Assembly: GCF_044797955.1 (NCBI RefSeq) | Contig: NZ_CP085211.1 | Span: forward strand, 248,001 to 312,000 | DNA from: Idiomarina seosinensis_A | Lineage (GTDB): Bacteria; Pseudomonadota; Gammaproteobacteria; Enterobacterales; Alteromonadaceae | Reading direction: 5' to 3' | Length of the DNA: 64,000 bases | Shown here: piece after piece, positions 18,865-28,688 of the stretch | How the letters are laid out: each line of letters begins with the position of its first letter | How positions within the stretch are numbered: position 1 is the stretch's first letter | Translations under genes and position numbers: made by a program | Notes under the pieces: generated by a model | Database searches by the model: none | Seen by the model: only the letters and a program-made list of their open reading frames with translations | What the model was told of the DNA's origin: nothing

Positions 18865-19324
18865 AAAAATTTCAATGACGCGTTATCAGTTGAGCAATGA
18901 AGCGGCAACAGCGGCTTTCGCAAAACGGTTGGCTAAACAGTTGACAACGCCTATGGTTATCTACCTGAACGGCCCACTGGGTGCCGGTAAAACTGCGCTA
19001 TGTCGCGGTATTATTCATTATCTTGGTCACCAGGGTGCGGTTAAAAGCCCCACCTATACGCTGGTAGAACCTTATCAGCTAAATGATTGGCGTATTCATC
19101 ATTTTGATTTGTACCGCCTGGCCGACCCTGAAGAACTTGAGTACATGGGTATTCGTGATTATTTTGCGGCGGATACCCTCAATTTTATTGAATGGCCGGA
19201 AAAAGGCGAAGGCTGGTTACCCGGCGCCGACTTGACCATTGATATCAGCTATTGTGATACGGGACGGGAAGTCAACTTAGCGGCTTGTTCAGCAGCCGCA
19301 GAACAGTTAATAAAACAATTATGA
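18848..19324 (+). CDS. tsaE: tRNA t6A37 threonylcarbamoyltransferase ATPase subunit TsaE
   Basis: Up to 158 residues, with Walker A GPLGAGKTALCRG, the SPTYTLVEPY stretch, HHFDLYRLADPEELEYMG and the FIEWPEKG motif of the TsaE/YjeE family. TsaE works with TsaB and TsaD to make t6A at tRNA position 37. The start is uncertain: ATGs at 18848, 18854 and about 18876 are in frame. The family's usual N-terminus favours the last, which would begin MTRYQLSNEAAT. The end overlaps amiB as ATGA. Confidence 0.93.
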   Translation: MEMGIKKISMTRYQLSNEAATAAFAKRLAKQLTTPMVIYLNGPLGAGKTALCRGIIHYLGHQGAVKSPTYTLVEPYQLNDWRIHHFDLYRLADPEELEYMGIRDYFAADTLNFIEWPEKGEGWLPGADLTIDISYCDTGREVNLAACSAAAEQLIKQL

Positions 19325-20670
19325 TACGCAACCTGGTTCTGGCTTTTGTAAAACTTACTTTATTTTGTGGTCTGTTGCTGCAGGTGCAGCCGACTCTGGC
19401 GCAGGGTAACGGCGCAGCCAGTAATCGTATTGAAAGTATCCGTGTCTGGCCCTCGCCCGATAAAACACGGGTTGTTTTTGATCTAAAATCAGAGCCTCAA
19501 TACAGTTACTTTACGCTGTACCAGAGCGATCCCCTACGATTGGTTATTGATATCAATGACACTCAGCTTGGTACCTCGCTGGAAGGTCTGGCGGATGACT
19601 CTTTATTGGTGGACTTAATTCGCACCAGCTCACCAAAAAATGAAAACAGCACCCGGCTCGTTATTGAATTAGCAGAAAAGACGGATCCGGTCGTTTTTCC
19701 GTTAGCAGCTAACGAATCCTATCCGCATCGCCTGGTTGTTGACCTCCCCGGTAAGTCAATCGAGCGTAGTGGTCCGGCAAAATCCATCTCGGAGCTGGCC
19801 AAGCGTAAGGTTACCGTGGCTATCGATGCCGGCCATGGCGGAGAGGATCCGGGATCGGTGGGCCCGACCGGTAGTTACGAGAAAAACGTTGTGCTGAAGA
19901 TAGCCCGGGCACTGGCCAGCATGATTAACGAAGATCCGGGCATGCAGGCCTATTTAATCCGCTCCGGTGATTACTATGTCGATTTGGACGAGCGACCACA
20001 AAAAGCATGGCAGGCTAAAGCTGATTTTTTTGTTTCTATCCACGCCGATGCGTTTCGCACGCCGCAACCGCGCGGGGGGTCGGTCTGGGTGCTGTCAAAA
20101 CGCCGCGCCGATTCTGAGGTGGGACGCTGGCTGGAAGGCACTGAGCGTAAGTCCGTACTTTTAGGTGGTGCCGAGAGTATTATTGAAGATACCGGTCATG
20201 AACCTTTTCTGGCGCAAACCTTGCTGGATATGTCGATGGAAAGCTCTATTGCCAGTGCCTATTCCGCGGCGCGCGAAATTATTGCCGAAATGAGTACCGT
20301 AACAAAAATGCATAAACGGGAACCTCAGGCCGCCAGTTTTGCCGTATTAAAATCACCGGACAAACCTTCATTACTGGTCGAAACTGGATTTATCTCAAAC
20401 CCATACGAAGAGCGACAACTTAACAGTAATGCCCACCAGCAAAAATTAGCGCGGGCTCTGTATAATGGTATTCGCCGCTACTTTGTTAATAACCCGTTGG
20501 ACAATACGTACCTGGCTACTGTGCCGAACAGTGATTACATCGTTAAGCCCGGCGACTCTTTGTCGGTTATCGCCCAACGCTACGACACAACAGTTGCTGC
20601 GATTAAGCATGAGAATGACTTGCGCAGTTCTGTCGTGCAGGTCGGCCAAAAATTAAAGATACCGCGCTGA
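19321..20670 (+). CDS. amiB: N-acetylmuramoyl-L-alanine amidase AmiB
   Basis: 449 residues from the ATG at 19321, chosen because it gives a signal peptide (MIRNLVLAFVKLTLFCGLLL to TLAQG) and a 4-base ATGA coupling with tsaE. Then an AMIN domain (about 35-130), a zinc-dependent Amidase_3 domain (about 160-385; AIDAGHGGEDPGSVG, VSIHADAF, VETGFISNPYEE) and a C-terminal LysM repeat (about 402-448, YIVKPGDSLSVIAQRYDTT). It cleaves septal peptidoglycan during daughter-cell separation. Confidence 0.95.
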   Translation: MIRNLVLAFVKLTLFCGLLLQVQPTLAQGNGAASNRIESIRVWPSPDKTRVVFDLKSEPQYSYFTLYQSDPLRLVIDINDTQLGTSLEGLADDSLLVDLIRTSSPKNENSTRLVIELAEKTDPVVFPLAANESYPHRLVVDLPGKSIERSGPAKSISELAKRKVTVAIDAGHGGEDPGSVGPTGSYEKNVVLKIARALASMINEDPGMQAYLIRSGDYYVDLDERPQKAWQAKADFFVSIHADAFRTPQPRGGSVWVLSKRRADSEVGRWLEGTERKSVLLGGAESIIEDTGHEPFLAQTLLDMSMESSIASAYSAAREIIAEMSTVTKMHKREPQAASFAVLKSPDKPSLLVETGFISNPYEERQLNSNAHQQKLARALYNGIRRYFVNNPLDNTYLATVPNSDYIVKPGDSLSVIAQRYDTTVAAIKHENDLRSSVVQVGQKLKIPR

Positions 20671-20672
20671 TT

Positions 20673-22379
20673 ATGGTAATAAAACAACTGCCCATAGAGC
20701 TGGCTAACCAGATTGCCGCAGGTGAGGTAGTCGAGCGGCCCGCCTCGGTGGTCAAAGAGCTGGTTGAAAATGCCCTTGATGCGGGGGCTGACAAGCTACT
20801 GATTGACATCGAACAAGGCGGCATTAAGCGCATAAAAATTCGCGACAATGGTTGTGGTATCGAGCGCGACCAGCTGGCGCTGGCACTCAGCCGCCACGCT
20901 ACCAGTAAAATAGCCTGCCTGGAGGATTTAGAATCGATTGCCAGCCTCGGATTTCGTGGCGAAGCACTGGCGAGTATCAGTTCTGTGTCACGTTTGCGTT
21001 TAACTTCTAAGCCGGCCGCGCAGTCAGAGGCATGGCAGGCATGGACCAGTGGTCGGGACATGGCGGTTCAGGTTGAGCCTGCTGCTCATCCCGACGGCAC
21101 GACCATCGATATTCAGGATATTTTTTTTAATACCCCGGCCAGAAGAAAATTTTTACGCACTGAAAAAACCGAATTTGCACACATTGATGAGACCGTTAAA
21201 CGTATCGCCCTCAGCCGCTTTGATGTCGACATTACCCTGAGCCATCAGGGCAAACGCGTTCGCCACTATCCGAGTGTGGATCCCGATAGTGATCAACAAC
21301 AGCGCCGGCGGCTGGTTAAAGCGACCGGCGCGCAGTTTGCCGAGCAGGCATTGGCTATTCAGGCACAAACCGGTTCTTATCAGCTAACCGGCTGGGTCGC
21401 TACGGCGGAACACTGTCGTCACCAGGGCGATATTCAGTACTGTTTTGTGAATGGCCGTATTATGCGCGATAAGCTGCTGAGCCATGCTTTGCGTCAGGCT
21501 TATGAGCGTTATCTGTTGGCTGATACGGTGCCGACCTATGTTATTTACTTGTGGCTACCGGCTGATCAGCTGGATGTTAATGTGCATCCGGCAAAGCATG
21601 AAGTCCGCTTTCATCAGCAGCGTCAGGTGCATGACTTCATCCTGCAGGCGGTTGCCGATGCGTTGTCTCAGGCATCTGCCATATCAGCGGACGGGCCGGC
21701 TATCCCAGCGGATACAAAACATCAATCCGGTCGCCCGACAGCGCGGCAACATCAGTATAAAACCTCTGTACCCTTAACTGAGGCAAGGTCCGGTTATCGC
21801 GCCGGGTCCAGTATTTTGCCTAATGCAGTGCAAGAAGCCACGCCTGCTGACGCATTGCCGGAGTATCGGGCCCTGGCCGTGTTTAAACAGCATTGGTTAT
21901 TAATGCAAAAGGGCGACGAGCCGGCCTGGCTTAATGTGGCGGCTGTTGCGCAGCAACTGCTGTCTAATCAACTGCATCAGCAACTTCAGCATGGGCTGAA
22001 CGGACAGCCATTGCTGGTTGAAGTGGTGCTGGATTTAAGTAAGCCCGGGCTGCAATCGCTTTCAGCCGAGGATGTTGAGTGGTTGAACCGCTGCGGTTTT
22101 AACTTCCGCCAGCATGGCCGCCGGTTGACCGTAGATACGGTGCCTGCGATGTTGCGGCACGGGAATGTAGCTCAGCATTGCCTGGCACTTATTCAGCAGA
22201 TACAGGCCAATAAGGACAGCGACTCTGTAGCCCGCTGGCTAGCCAACTTCGCCAAAACCGAGCACGTCACTGTGTCTGCCGCCGAGCACTATATGAAGCG
22301 CTGGCAGCAGGAACTTGAGGCCAGCGCTCAGTATATGCAACCGATTGACGTACCGACGTGCTGGTCGGCGGGTAGCTAG
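20673..22379 (+). CDS. mutL: DNA mismatch repair protein MutL
   Basis: 568 residues. The N-terminal GHKL ATPase is intact (ELVENALDAGA, IRDNGCGI, LGFRGEALASISSVSRL), as is the transducer domain (VNVHPAKHEVRFH). A Gln/Ala-rich linker (about 335-400) leads to the C-terminal dimerisation domain. No DQHA-type endonuclease motif is visible, as expected for a gammaproteobacterial MutL that works with MutH. Starts 2 bases after amiB and abuts miaA (TAG then ATG). Confidence 0.95.
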   Translation: MVIKQLPIELANQIAAGEVVERPASVVKELVENALDAGADKLLIDIEQGGIKRIKIRDNGCGIERDQLALALSRHATSKIACLEDLESIASLGFRGEALASISSVSRLRLTSKPAAQSEAWQAWTSGRDMAVQVEPAAHPDGTTIDIQDIFFNTPARRKFLRTEKTEFAHIDETVKRIALSRFDVDITLSHQGKRVRHYPSVDPDSDQQQRRRLVKATGAQFAEQALAIQAQTGSYQLTGWVATAEHCRHQGDIQYCFVNGRIMRDKLLSHALRQAYERYLLADTVPTYVIYLWLPADQLDVNVHPAKHEVRFHQQRQVHDFILQAVADALSQASAISADGPAIPADTKHQSGRPTARQHQYKTSVPLTEARSGYRAGSSILPNAVQEATPADALPEYRALAVFKQHWLLMQKGDEPAWLNVAAVAQQLLSNQLHQQLQHGLNGQPLLVEVVLDLSKPGLQSLSAEDVEWLNRCGFNFRQHGRRLTVDTVPAMLRHGNVAQHCLALIQQIQANKDSDSVARWLANFAKTEHVTVSAAEHYMKRWQQELEASAQYMQPIDVPTCWSAGS

Positions 22380-23339
22380 ATGACAAATTTTGTTGATAAC
22401 CCTTATGTTATTTGTCTTTATGGCCCCACCGCCGCAGGTAAGACAGCCCTGGCGCTGGAACTCTGTCAGCGGCTGAATTGCGAAATCGTGTCGGTTGATT
22501 CCGCTTTGGTTTATCGCGGCATGGATATAGGAACCGCTAAGCCTTCAGCGCAAGAGCAGCGGCAGGTACCCCATCACCTAATTGATATTCGTGATCCGGC
22601 GCAGAGTTATTCAGCTGCGGAGTTTCAGCAGGACGCTGGCCGCGCGATTGATGAAATTATTGCTCGCGATCGTGTGCCATTGCTGGTTGGCGGAACCATG
22701 CTGTACTTTAAAGCCTTGCTTGAGGGCATTTCAGAATTGCCGGAGTCGCAACCTCAGATCCGCCAGCAGTTAAATGAAGAGCAGCAACAGTTCGGCCTGG
22801 GACACTTGCACGCCGAATTAGCCCGGCTTGACCCGATCAGCGCCGAGCGTATCCATGCCCATGATTCCCAAAGAATTTTACGCGCTTTGGAAGTTTACCG
22901 GATTAGCGGGCAGAGCCTGACCCAGTTGACTCAGGAACGCCATGGCCAGTTGGCTTACCCGGTTTATCAATTGGCGATAGCACCGCAAGAACGAGCGGTT
23001 TTGCACCAGCGCATTGAACAACGCTTTGACTGGATGTTACAGCAGCCGTTTCAACAGGAAGTTGAAGCGCTGCGGCAGCGAAGCGACTTGCATCCGGATT
23101 TACCCTCTATCCGCAGCGTCGGCTATCGGCAAATGTGGGCTTATCTGAATGGTGATTATGATTATCAAACCATGCGCGAGCGCGGTATTATTGCAACCCG
23201 GCAACTGGCAAAACGTCAGCTAACCTGGTTAAGGGGCTGGCCGGACGTGCATTGGTTAACCACTGATCAGGAACGTCTGCTGGAAACAGCAGTTCAGGCG
23301 CTGACAGTACCGGCGAAAATATTCAAAGCAAAGGATTGA
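22380..23339 (+). CDS. miaA: tRNA dimethylallyltransferase MiaA
   Basis: 319 residues. P-loop GPTAAGKTALALEL, then DSALVYRGMDIGTAKPS, VPHHLIDI and LLVGGTMLYFKALLEGISELP are hallmark MiaA motifs. It adds a dimethylallyl group to A37 of tRNAs reading UNN codons. It begins immediately after the mutL stop codon. The next gene is hfq, as in other gammaproteobacteria. Confidence 0.95.
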   Translation: MTNFVDNPYVICLYGPTAAGKTALALELCQRLNCEIVSVDSALVYRGMDIGTAKPSAQEQRQVPHHLIDIRDPAQSYSAAEFQQDAGRAIDEIIARDRVPLLVGGTMLYFKALLEGISELPESQPQIRQQLNEEQQQFGLGHLHAELARLDPISAERIHAHDSQRILRALEVYRISGQSLTQLTQERHGQLAYPVYQLAIAPQERAVLHQRIEQRFDWMLQQPFQQEVEALRQRSDLHPDLPSIRSVGYRQMWAYLNGDYDYQTMRERGIIATRQLAKRQLTWLRGWPDVHWLTTDQERLLETAVQALTVPAKIFKAKD

Positions 23340-23526
23340 AATATTAGCAACTGCCCATAGATCAAAAAGCCGGTAAAAATCGTAACCAAAAATGTCGGTA
23401 AACGTTAAGCTGCAAATTAGGTTGCAAAAAGTAGTGACTGGTCTAGGGTAAGTTTAGCGGGGCGGCGATTTAGTATAAATCGTAACCAGTTTGGGATATT
23501 AATTAAAAACAATAAAGGAATCCAAC
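23340..23526 (+). promoter_or_regulatory. hfq upstream region with a 12-bp direct repeat
   Basis: This 187-base gap precedes hfq. It contains AAATCGTAACCA twice, at 23377-23388 and 23477-23488, exactly 100 bases apart. The second copy sits next to a TATAAA (23474-23479) that could be a -10 element, though no good -35 is correctly spaced. In E. coli, hfq has its own promoters here and inside miaA. No terminator is seen. Confidence 0.4.
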
Positions 23527-23784
23527 ATGGCTAAGGGGCAAACATTGCAAGACCCATTTTTAAATGCTTTACGACGCGAGCGCATTCCTGTGTCAATTTA
23601 CCTGGTTAATGGTATTAAGTTACAGGGACAAATCGAATCCTTTGACCAGTTCGTCATATTACTTAAAAATACCGTTAGCCAAATGGTTTATAAGCACGCT
23701 ATTTCTACGGTTGTTCCGGCCCGGATACCGCAAAATTATTTGCCTCAGCCAAGCGCTCAGGAATCTTCCGAGCTACCGGAATAA
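23527..23784 (+). CDS. hfq: RNA chaperone Hfq
   Basis: 85 residues. Begins MAKGQTLQDPFLNALRRERI; the Sm1 motif (IPVSIYLVNGIKLQGQIESFD) and Sm2 motif (YKHAISTVVP) are intact, as is Gln8 of the proximal RNA-binding face. Hexameric Hfq pairs small RNAs with mRNAs. The C-terminal tail is short (about 18 residues). AAAGGA precedes the ATG. Confidence 0.97.
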   Translation: MAKGQTLQDPFLNALRRERIPVSIYLVNGIKLQGQIESFDQFVILLKNTVSQMVYKHAISTVVPARIPQNYLPQPSAQESSELPE

Positions 23785-23808
23785 ATGATGCCAGGAGGTC
23801 AATAAAAC

Positions 23809-25101
23809 TTGTTCGACAGATTTGAAGGTGGCGACTACGCGGTCCTGGTACATATGGACTTACCCGCCGAAATTGACCGTGAAGATCTCTCAGAATTGCA
23901 ACTGCTTGCTGATTCAGCGGGCGTTAAAACTTTGGGCATAATGACTGCGGCGCGTAATGCGCCCAATCCAAAATATTTTGTCGGTAGTGGTAAAGCCGAA
24001 GAAATAGCCGAAATGGTTAAAGAACGAAATGCCAGCCTTGTCATTTTCAACCATGCGCTGTCGCCGACGCAGGAACGAAATCTGGAAAAGATTTGCCAGT
24101 GTCGGGTGCTGGATCGCACCGGCCTCATCCTGGATATTTTTGCTCAGCGAGCCCGCACCCACGAAGGTAAACTGCAGGTGGAGCTGGCTCAGTTGCGGCA
24201 CTTATCAACCCGGCTGGTTCGCGGCTGGACCCACCTTGAGCGGCAAAAAGGTGGTATTGGTCTGCGTGGGCCCGGCGAAACACAGCTGGAGACTGATCGA
24301 CGCTTAATTCGCGGACGTATTAAGAGTATTCTTAAACGCCTGGATAAAGTACAAAAGCAGCGCGAGCAGGGTCGTCGTGCGCGTAAGCGGGCGGAGATTC
24401 CGACCGTTAGTCTGGTCGGTTACACTAATGCCGGCAAATCGACATTGTTTAACCGGTTAAGTGAATCCGATGTATACGCAGCAGATCAGTTATTCGCCAC
24501 CCTGGACCCAACACTGCGCCGGCTTGATGTCGAAGATGTCGGTACCGTGATTTTGGCTGATACCGTTGGCTTCATTCGCCACTTACCCCATGATCTGGTG
24601 GCGGCTTTCAAAGCCACCTTGCAGGAGACGCAGGATGCAAGCTTATTGCTGCATGTGGTCGACGTGGCAGATGAGCAGCAACAGGATAATATCGAACAGG
24701 TGACGGAAGTACTGAAAGAAATTGACGCGGGCGATGTGCCGCAGCTAATGATTTGCAATAAAATCGATAAGGTTGCCGATGCGCAGCCGCGAATTGACTA
24801 TGACGAGCAGGGAAAACCCCAGCGAGTCTGGGTTTCAGCCCAACAAGACCAGGGCCTGGAACTTATCATGAAGGCGTTACATGAACGTCTGGGCAGGAAA
24901 ATGGTTAATTTGCACTTAAAATTACCGCCGTCGATGGGTAAACTTCGTGGTACATTGTACAGCTTAAACAGTGTTACTGATGAACAAGTAGAAGCCAGTG
25001 GTGATTTAAACCTAGCAGTTAAGATGCCATTGGTTGACTGGCAAAAGTTACAGAAGCAATATGACAACGAGCTAAATCGTTACGTGCAAACAACGCATTA
25101 A
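23809..25101 (+). CDS. hflX: Ribosome-associated GTPase HflX
   Basis: 430 residues: N-terminal HflX domain (about 10-190, with the Gly-rich GGIGLRGPGETQLETDRRL) and a GTPase domain with G1 GYTNAGKST, G3 DTVGFI and G4 NKID. It can split stalled or stressed ribosomes. The TTG start at 23809 follows a strong AGGAGG (23793-23798). Located between hfq and hflK as usual. Confidence 0.95.
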   Translation: MFDRFEGGDYAVLVHMDLPAEIDREDLSELQLLADSAGVKTLGIMTAARNAPNPKYFVGSGKAEEIAEMVKERNASLVIFNHALSPTQERNLEKICQCRVLDRTGLILDIFAQRARTHEGKLQVELAQLRHLSTRLVRGWTHLERQKGGIGLRGPGETQLETDRRLIRGRIKSILKRLDKVQKQREQGRRARKRAEIPTVSLVGYTNAGKSTLFNRLSESDVYAADQLFATLDPTLRRLDVEDVGTVILADTVGFIRHLPHDLVAAFKATLQETQDASLLLHVVDVADEQQQDNIEQVTEVLKEIDAGDVPQLMICNKIDKVADAQPRIDYDEQGKPQRVWVSAQQDQGLELIMKALHERLGRKMVNLHLKLPPSMGKLRGTLYSLNSVTDEQVEASGDLNLAVKMPLVDWQKLQKQYDNELNRYVQTTH

Positions 25102-25139
25102 TAGCAAGTTCCTAATTTAAAACTAAAGTGGAGTAGTCC

Positions 25140-26297
25140 ATGGCTTGGAACCAACCGGGTAATGGCGGTAACAATGACCGCGACCCATGGAAAAACCAGG
25201 GGAACAAAGACCAAGGTCCCCCTGATCTTGACGAGGCAATACGCAAATTGATGGCCAAGTTTGGCTTTGGCGGTAAAAAGCGGGGCGGCTCAGGCGGCAG
25301 CTCCGGCGTCCCCGCAAAAGGCGTCGGCTTAATAGCCATTATCGCGCTTATTGTCTGGTTTATTGCCGGTTTTTACACAGTAAAAGAAGCCGATCGCGGT
25401 GTTGTATTGCGGTTTGGTAACTTTCATACATTGGTAGAGTCTGGCTTACACTGGCGTCCGGTCTTTATCGACACAGTTGAGCACGTCGACGTTAATAATA
25501 TTCGGTCGGACAGCACTGAAGGCTTTATGCTGACTCAGGATGAGAACGTAGTTGTAGTACAGCTGGACGTTCAGTACCGGATTGTCGACCCGCGTTCTTA
25601 CTTATTTAATGTCGTTAATGCTGATTCCGTTCTGTCCAAAGCGACAGACAGCGCACTGCGTTATGTTGTCGGTCATACCACCATGGATGAAGTGTTAACA
25701 CGGGGTCGTGAGGATGTTCGCGCGCGGACATTAGACTTATTAGAAGAAACGCTAAACCCGTACACAATGGGTTTGCAGATTGTTGATATTAACTTGTTGC
25801 CGGCCCGTCCGCCGGAAGCTGTTAAAGATGCCTTTGATGATGCGATTTCTGCGCAAGAAGACGAAGAGCGCTTTATTCGTGAAGCCGAAGCTTACGCAAG
25901 AGAAGTCGAACCACTGGCCCGCGGTCAAGTTCGTCGTATGCTGCAGGAAGCACAAGCTTACAAAGAGCAGATAACACTGGAAGCACAGGGTGAGGTTGCT
26001 CGTTTTAATGAGTTACTGCCTGAATATCAGCAAGCTCCGGAAGTTACGCGTGAGCGGATTTATCTGGATACATTGCAAGAATTGTATCGTAAGACACCGA
26101 AAGTGTTGATCGATGTCGAGGGCAGCAACAACATGATGTATTTGCCATTGGACAAGATTCTTGAGAAGCAAGGCCGTAATGTTACCTCGTTTTCACCCTC
26201 GAGAGTCCCGGTAGATAGCTCGGGTAGCAATAACTCCGGCAGCTCGAACAACAGTGGTACTGTTCGTAGCAGTGGCCGCAGTGGAGGTAGAGGCTAA
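25140..26297 (+). CDS. hflK: FtsH protease modulator HflK
   Basis: 385 residues: a Gly/Asn/Lys-rich cytoplasmic N-terminus (1-58), one transmembrane helix (about 60-80), then a periplasmic SPFH/band-7 domain (about 80-260) and a coiled coil. The Ser/Asn/Gly-rich tail ends SSGRSGGRG. HflK and HflC form a cage around FtsH and modulate its activity on membrane proteins. hflC overlaps its stop codon as TAATG. Confidence 0.95.
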   Translation: MAWNQPGNGGNNDRDPWKNQGNKDQGPPDLDEAIRKLMAKFGFGGKKRGGSGGSSGVPAKGVGLIAIIALIVWFIAGFYTVKEADRGVVLRFGNFHTLVESGLHWRPVFIDTVEHVDVNNIRSDSTEGFMLTQDENVVVVQLDVQYRIVDPRSYLFNVVNADSVLSKATDSALRYVVGHTTMDEVLTRGREDVRARTLDLLEETLNPYTMGLQIVDINLLPARPPEAVKDAFDDAISAQEDEERFIREAEAYAREVEPLARGQVRRMLQEAQAYKEQITLEAQGEVARFNELLPEYQQAPEVTRERIYLDTLQELYRKTPKVLIDVEGSNNMMYLPLDKILEKQGRNVTSFSPSRVPVDSSGSNNSGSSNNSGTVRSSGRSGGRG

Positions 26298-27190
26298 TGA
26301 AAAATCTAATTGCAATTATCGTCGTTGTATTAGTCGCTCTGGGTTTGTCATCCCTTTACGTGGTTAAGGAAGGCGAACGTGCCATCCTTATCCAGTTTGG
26401 TAAGGTCGAGCGGGATGCAGAAACCGGCGAGGCGCGGGTATTTGAACCGGGCTTACACTTTAAGATTCCGTTTATTGAAACCGTTAAACGTTTAGATGCA
26501 CGGCTACAGACCCTGGATGGCGATCCGGATCGCTTTGTGACCAGTGAAAAGAAAGACTTAATCGTTGACACTTATGTGATGTGGCGCATTAACGACTTCT
26601 CGACGTTTTACCTCAGTACTAACGGTGGTAATGTGTTGCAGGCTGAAGCGCTGTTAACCCGTCGTATCAGTAGTGGCCTTCGTAGTGAATTTGGTAGCCG
26701 GACGATTTCCGATATTGTTTCGGGCGAACGTGATGAACTAATGCGCGAAGCACTGATTAAGGGCGCACAAAGCGCCAGCGATCTGGGTGTTGAGGTTATC
26801 GATGTTCGGGTTATGCAAATCAACCTGCCGGACGAAGTCAGTCAGTCCATCTACCAGCGTATGCGTGCTGAACGTAACGCAGTAGCGACTGAACACCGCT
26901 CGGAAGGTCGCGAGCAGGCTGAATTTATTCGTGCAGACGTTGATGCCCGGGTAACCGTTATGTTGGCAGATGCAAAACGTCAGTCTCGCCAGTTACGGGG
27001 TCAGGGCGATGCAGAAGCGGCTAAGATTTATGCTGATGCATACTCACAAGATGCTGAGTTCTTTGCTTTCATTCGCAGCATGGAAGCGTACACAGCTTCA
27101 TTTGAATCAGGCTCAGATATCTTAGTACTGGACGGTAGTAGCGACTTCTTTAAATACCTGCAGGACATGCAGGGTGTTATGAAAGAATAA
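26297..27190 (+). CDS. hflC: FtsH protease modulator HflC
   Basis: 297 residues with an N-terminal anchor helix (LIAIIVVVLVALGLSSLYVV) and an SPFH domain (REGERAILIQFGKV-like, here KEGERAILIQFGKV), followed by a coiled coil and the conserved hydrophobic C-terminus. Partner of HflK in the FtsH complex. It is the last gene of the run; a strong terminator follows at 27207. Confidence 0.95.
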   Translation: MKNLIAIIVVVLVALGLSSLYVVKEGERAILIQFGKVERDAETGEARVFEPGLHFKIPFIETVKRLDARLQTLDGDPDRFVTSEKKDLIVDTYVMWRINDFSTFYLSTNGGNVLQAEALLTRRISSGLRSEFGSRTISDIVSGERDELMREALIKGAQSASDLGVEVIDVRVMQINLPDEVSQSIYQRMRAERNAVATEHRSEGREQAEFIRADVDARVTVMLADAKRQSRQLRGQGDAEAAKIYADAYSQDAEFFAFIRSMEAYTASFESGSDILVLDGSSDFFKYLQDMQGVMKE

Positions 27191-27206
27191 TTGCTAAGCT
27201 AAGGCG

Positions 27207-27250
27207 AAAAGCCCCTGTGCGACAGTAGATGGTCGCACAGGGGCTTTTTT
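27207..27250 (+). terminator. Rho-independent terminator after hflC
   Basis: Stem AAAAGCCCCTGTGCGAC (27207-27223) pairs with GTCGCACAGGGGCTTTTTT (27232-27250) around an 8-base loop, ending in a T run. It closes the nnr-to-hflC run before purA. The A-rich left arm also lets it work on the opposite strand. Confidence 0.9.
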
Positions 27251-27257
27251 ATGTGCG

Positions 27258-27286
27258 TGTACAAAAGCCTTAAGAAAGGATAGAAT
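27258..27286 (+). promoter_or_regulatory. Candidate purA promoter
   Basis: TGTACA (27258-27263) and TAGAAT (27281-27286) lie 17 bases apart, between the hflC terminator and the purA start. The -35 match is moderate. No PurR-like operator was recognised. Confidence 0.45.
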
Positions 27287-27316
27287 TGCATCGCTTTTTT
27301 TTTACGCGGGGCAATC

Positions 27317-28621
27317 ATGAGTCAAAACGTAGTCATTCTCGGCACCCAATGGGGTGATGAAGGTAAAGGTAAAATCGTCGACCTGTTAACTGACAAGGCA
27401 ACTCTGGTTGTCCGCTATCAGGGCGGACATAATGCCGGTCATACATTGGTTATCGACGGAGAAAAGACTGTTTTGCATCTCATTCCGTCCGGTATTCTGC
27501 GCGACAATGTGCAGTGCATTATTGGTAACGGTGTTGTGCTGTCTCCGGAAGCACTCATGGAAGAAATGGCAATGCTTAAAGATCGTGGCGTGCCGGTAGA
27601 GCAACGACTGCGTATCAGTGAAGCTTGTCCGCTGATATTACCCTTTCACATTGCGCTGGATCAGGCCCGTGAAAAAGCACGTGGCAAAGAAGCCATTGGC
27701 ACTACCGGTCGGGGTATTGGACCGGCCTACGAGGACAAAGTAGCTCGCCGGGGTCTGCGCGTCGGCGATTTGTTTAACGAACAGCGCCTGGCCGAGAAAC
27801 TGGAAGAGGTTATGGCTTATCATAACTTCTCCTTAACCGAATACTACAAAACCGATGCTGTCAGCTACAGCGATGTACTGGCTCAGTGTCACGCTTATGC
27901 TGAGCTGCTAAAGCCCATGGTCGCCGACGTGCCCACGCGGCTGGACCAAGCGCGTCGAAACGGCGATAAAATTATGTTTGAAGGTGCTCAGGGCACCTTA
28001 CTGGATATTGATCACGGTACCTACCCCTATGTCACCTCGTCGAATACCACGGCGGGTGGTGTAGCCACAGGGGCAGGTTTTGGTCCACGCTACCTGGACT
28101 ACGTGCTGGGTATTGTAAAGGCCTACACGACCCGAGTGGGTAGCGGCCCCTTCCCAACCGAGCTGGATTGTGAAGTTGGACAGCACCTGGGCGTTAAAGG
28201 CCACGAATTCGGCGCAACAACAGGCCGTAAGCGTCGGACCGGCTGGTTAGATGCAGTTGCCATGCGCCGGGCAGTGCAAATCAATTCAATTAGCGGCTTT
28301 TGTCTGACCAAGCTGGACGTACTGGATGGCCTGGACGAATTAAAGATTTGCACGGGTTATAAACTTCCTGACGGGTCAGTGAGCGAGTATCCGCCGTTGG
28401 CCGCCGAGGACTATGAGCTGGTCAAGCCGGTGTACGAAACCCTGGAAGGTTGGCAACAAAGCACGGTAGGTGTTACGGAACACAGTCAATTACCCTCGCA
28501 GGCACTCGCTTACATTGCTCGTATCGAGGCTTTGACAGGTGTTCCTGTGGATATTATTTCAACCGGGCCGGATCGGGTAGAAACCATTGTTTTACGCCAC
28601 CCGTTTGAACAAAGCGATTAG
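27317..28621 (+). CDS. purA: Adenylosuccinate synthetase
   Basis: 434 residues, close to the E. coli length (432). GTQWGDEGKGK is the GTP-binding start, and GGHNAGHT, GTTGRGIGPAYEDK and FEGAQGTLLDIDHGTYPYVT are active-site segments. It makes adenylosuccinate from IMP and aspartate, the first committed AMP step. Monocistronic here, with a terminator upstream and the tRNA promoter downstream. Confidence 0.97.
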   Translation: MSQNVVILGTQWGDEGKGKIVDLLTDKATLVVRYQGGHNAGHTLVIDGEKTVLHLIPSGILRDNVQCIIGNGVVLSPEALMEEMAMLKDRGVPVEQRLRISEACPLILPFHIALDQAREKARGKEAIGTTGRGIGPAYEDKVARRGLRVGDLFNEQRLAEKLEEVMAYHNFSLTEYYKTDAVSYSDVLAQCHAYAELLKPMVADVPTRLDQARRNGDKIMFEGAQGTLLDIDHGTYPYVTSSNTTAGGVATGAGFGPRYLDYVLGIVKAYTTRVGSGPFPTELDCEVGQHLGVKGHEFGATTGRKRRTGWLDAVAMRRAVQINSISGFCLTKLDVLDGLDELKICTGYKLPDGSVSEYPPLAAEDYELVKPVYETLEGWQQSTVGVTEHSQLPSQALAYIARIEALTGVPVDIISTGPDRVETIVLRHPFEQSD

Positions 28622-28688
28622 TTTTTGTTCGAACAACTTAAAATATAACCACTTGATTAATAATTTAGAACTTTTTTTAGCGAAACTA

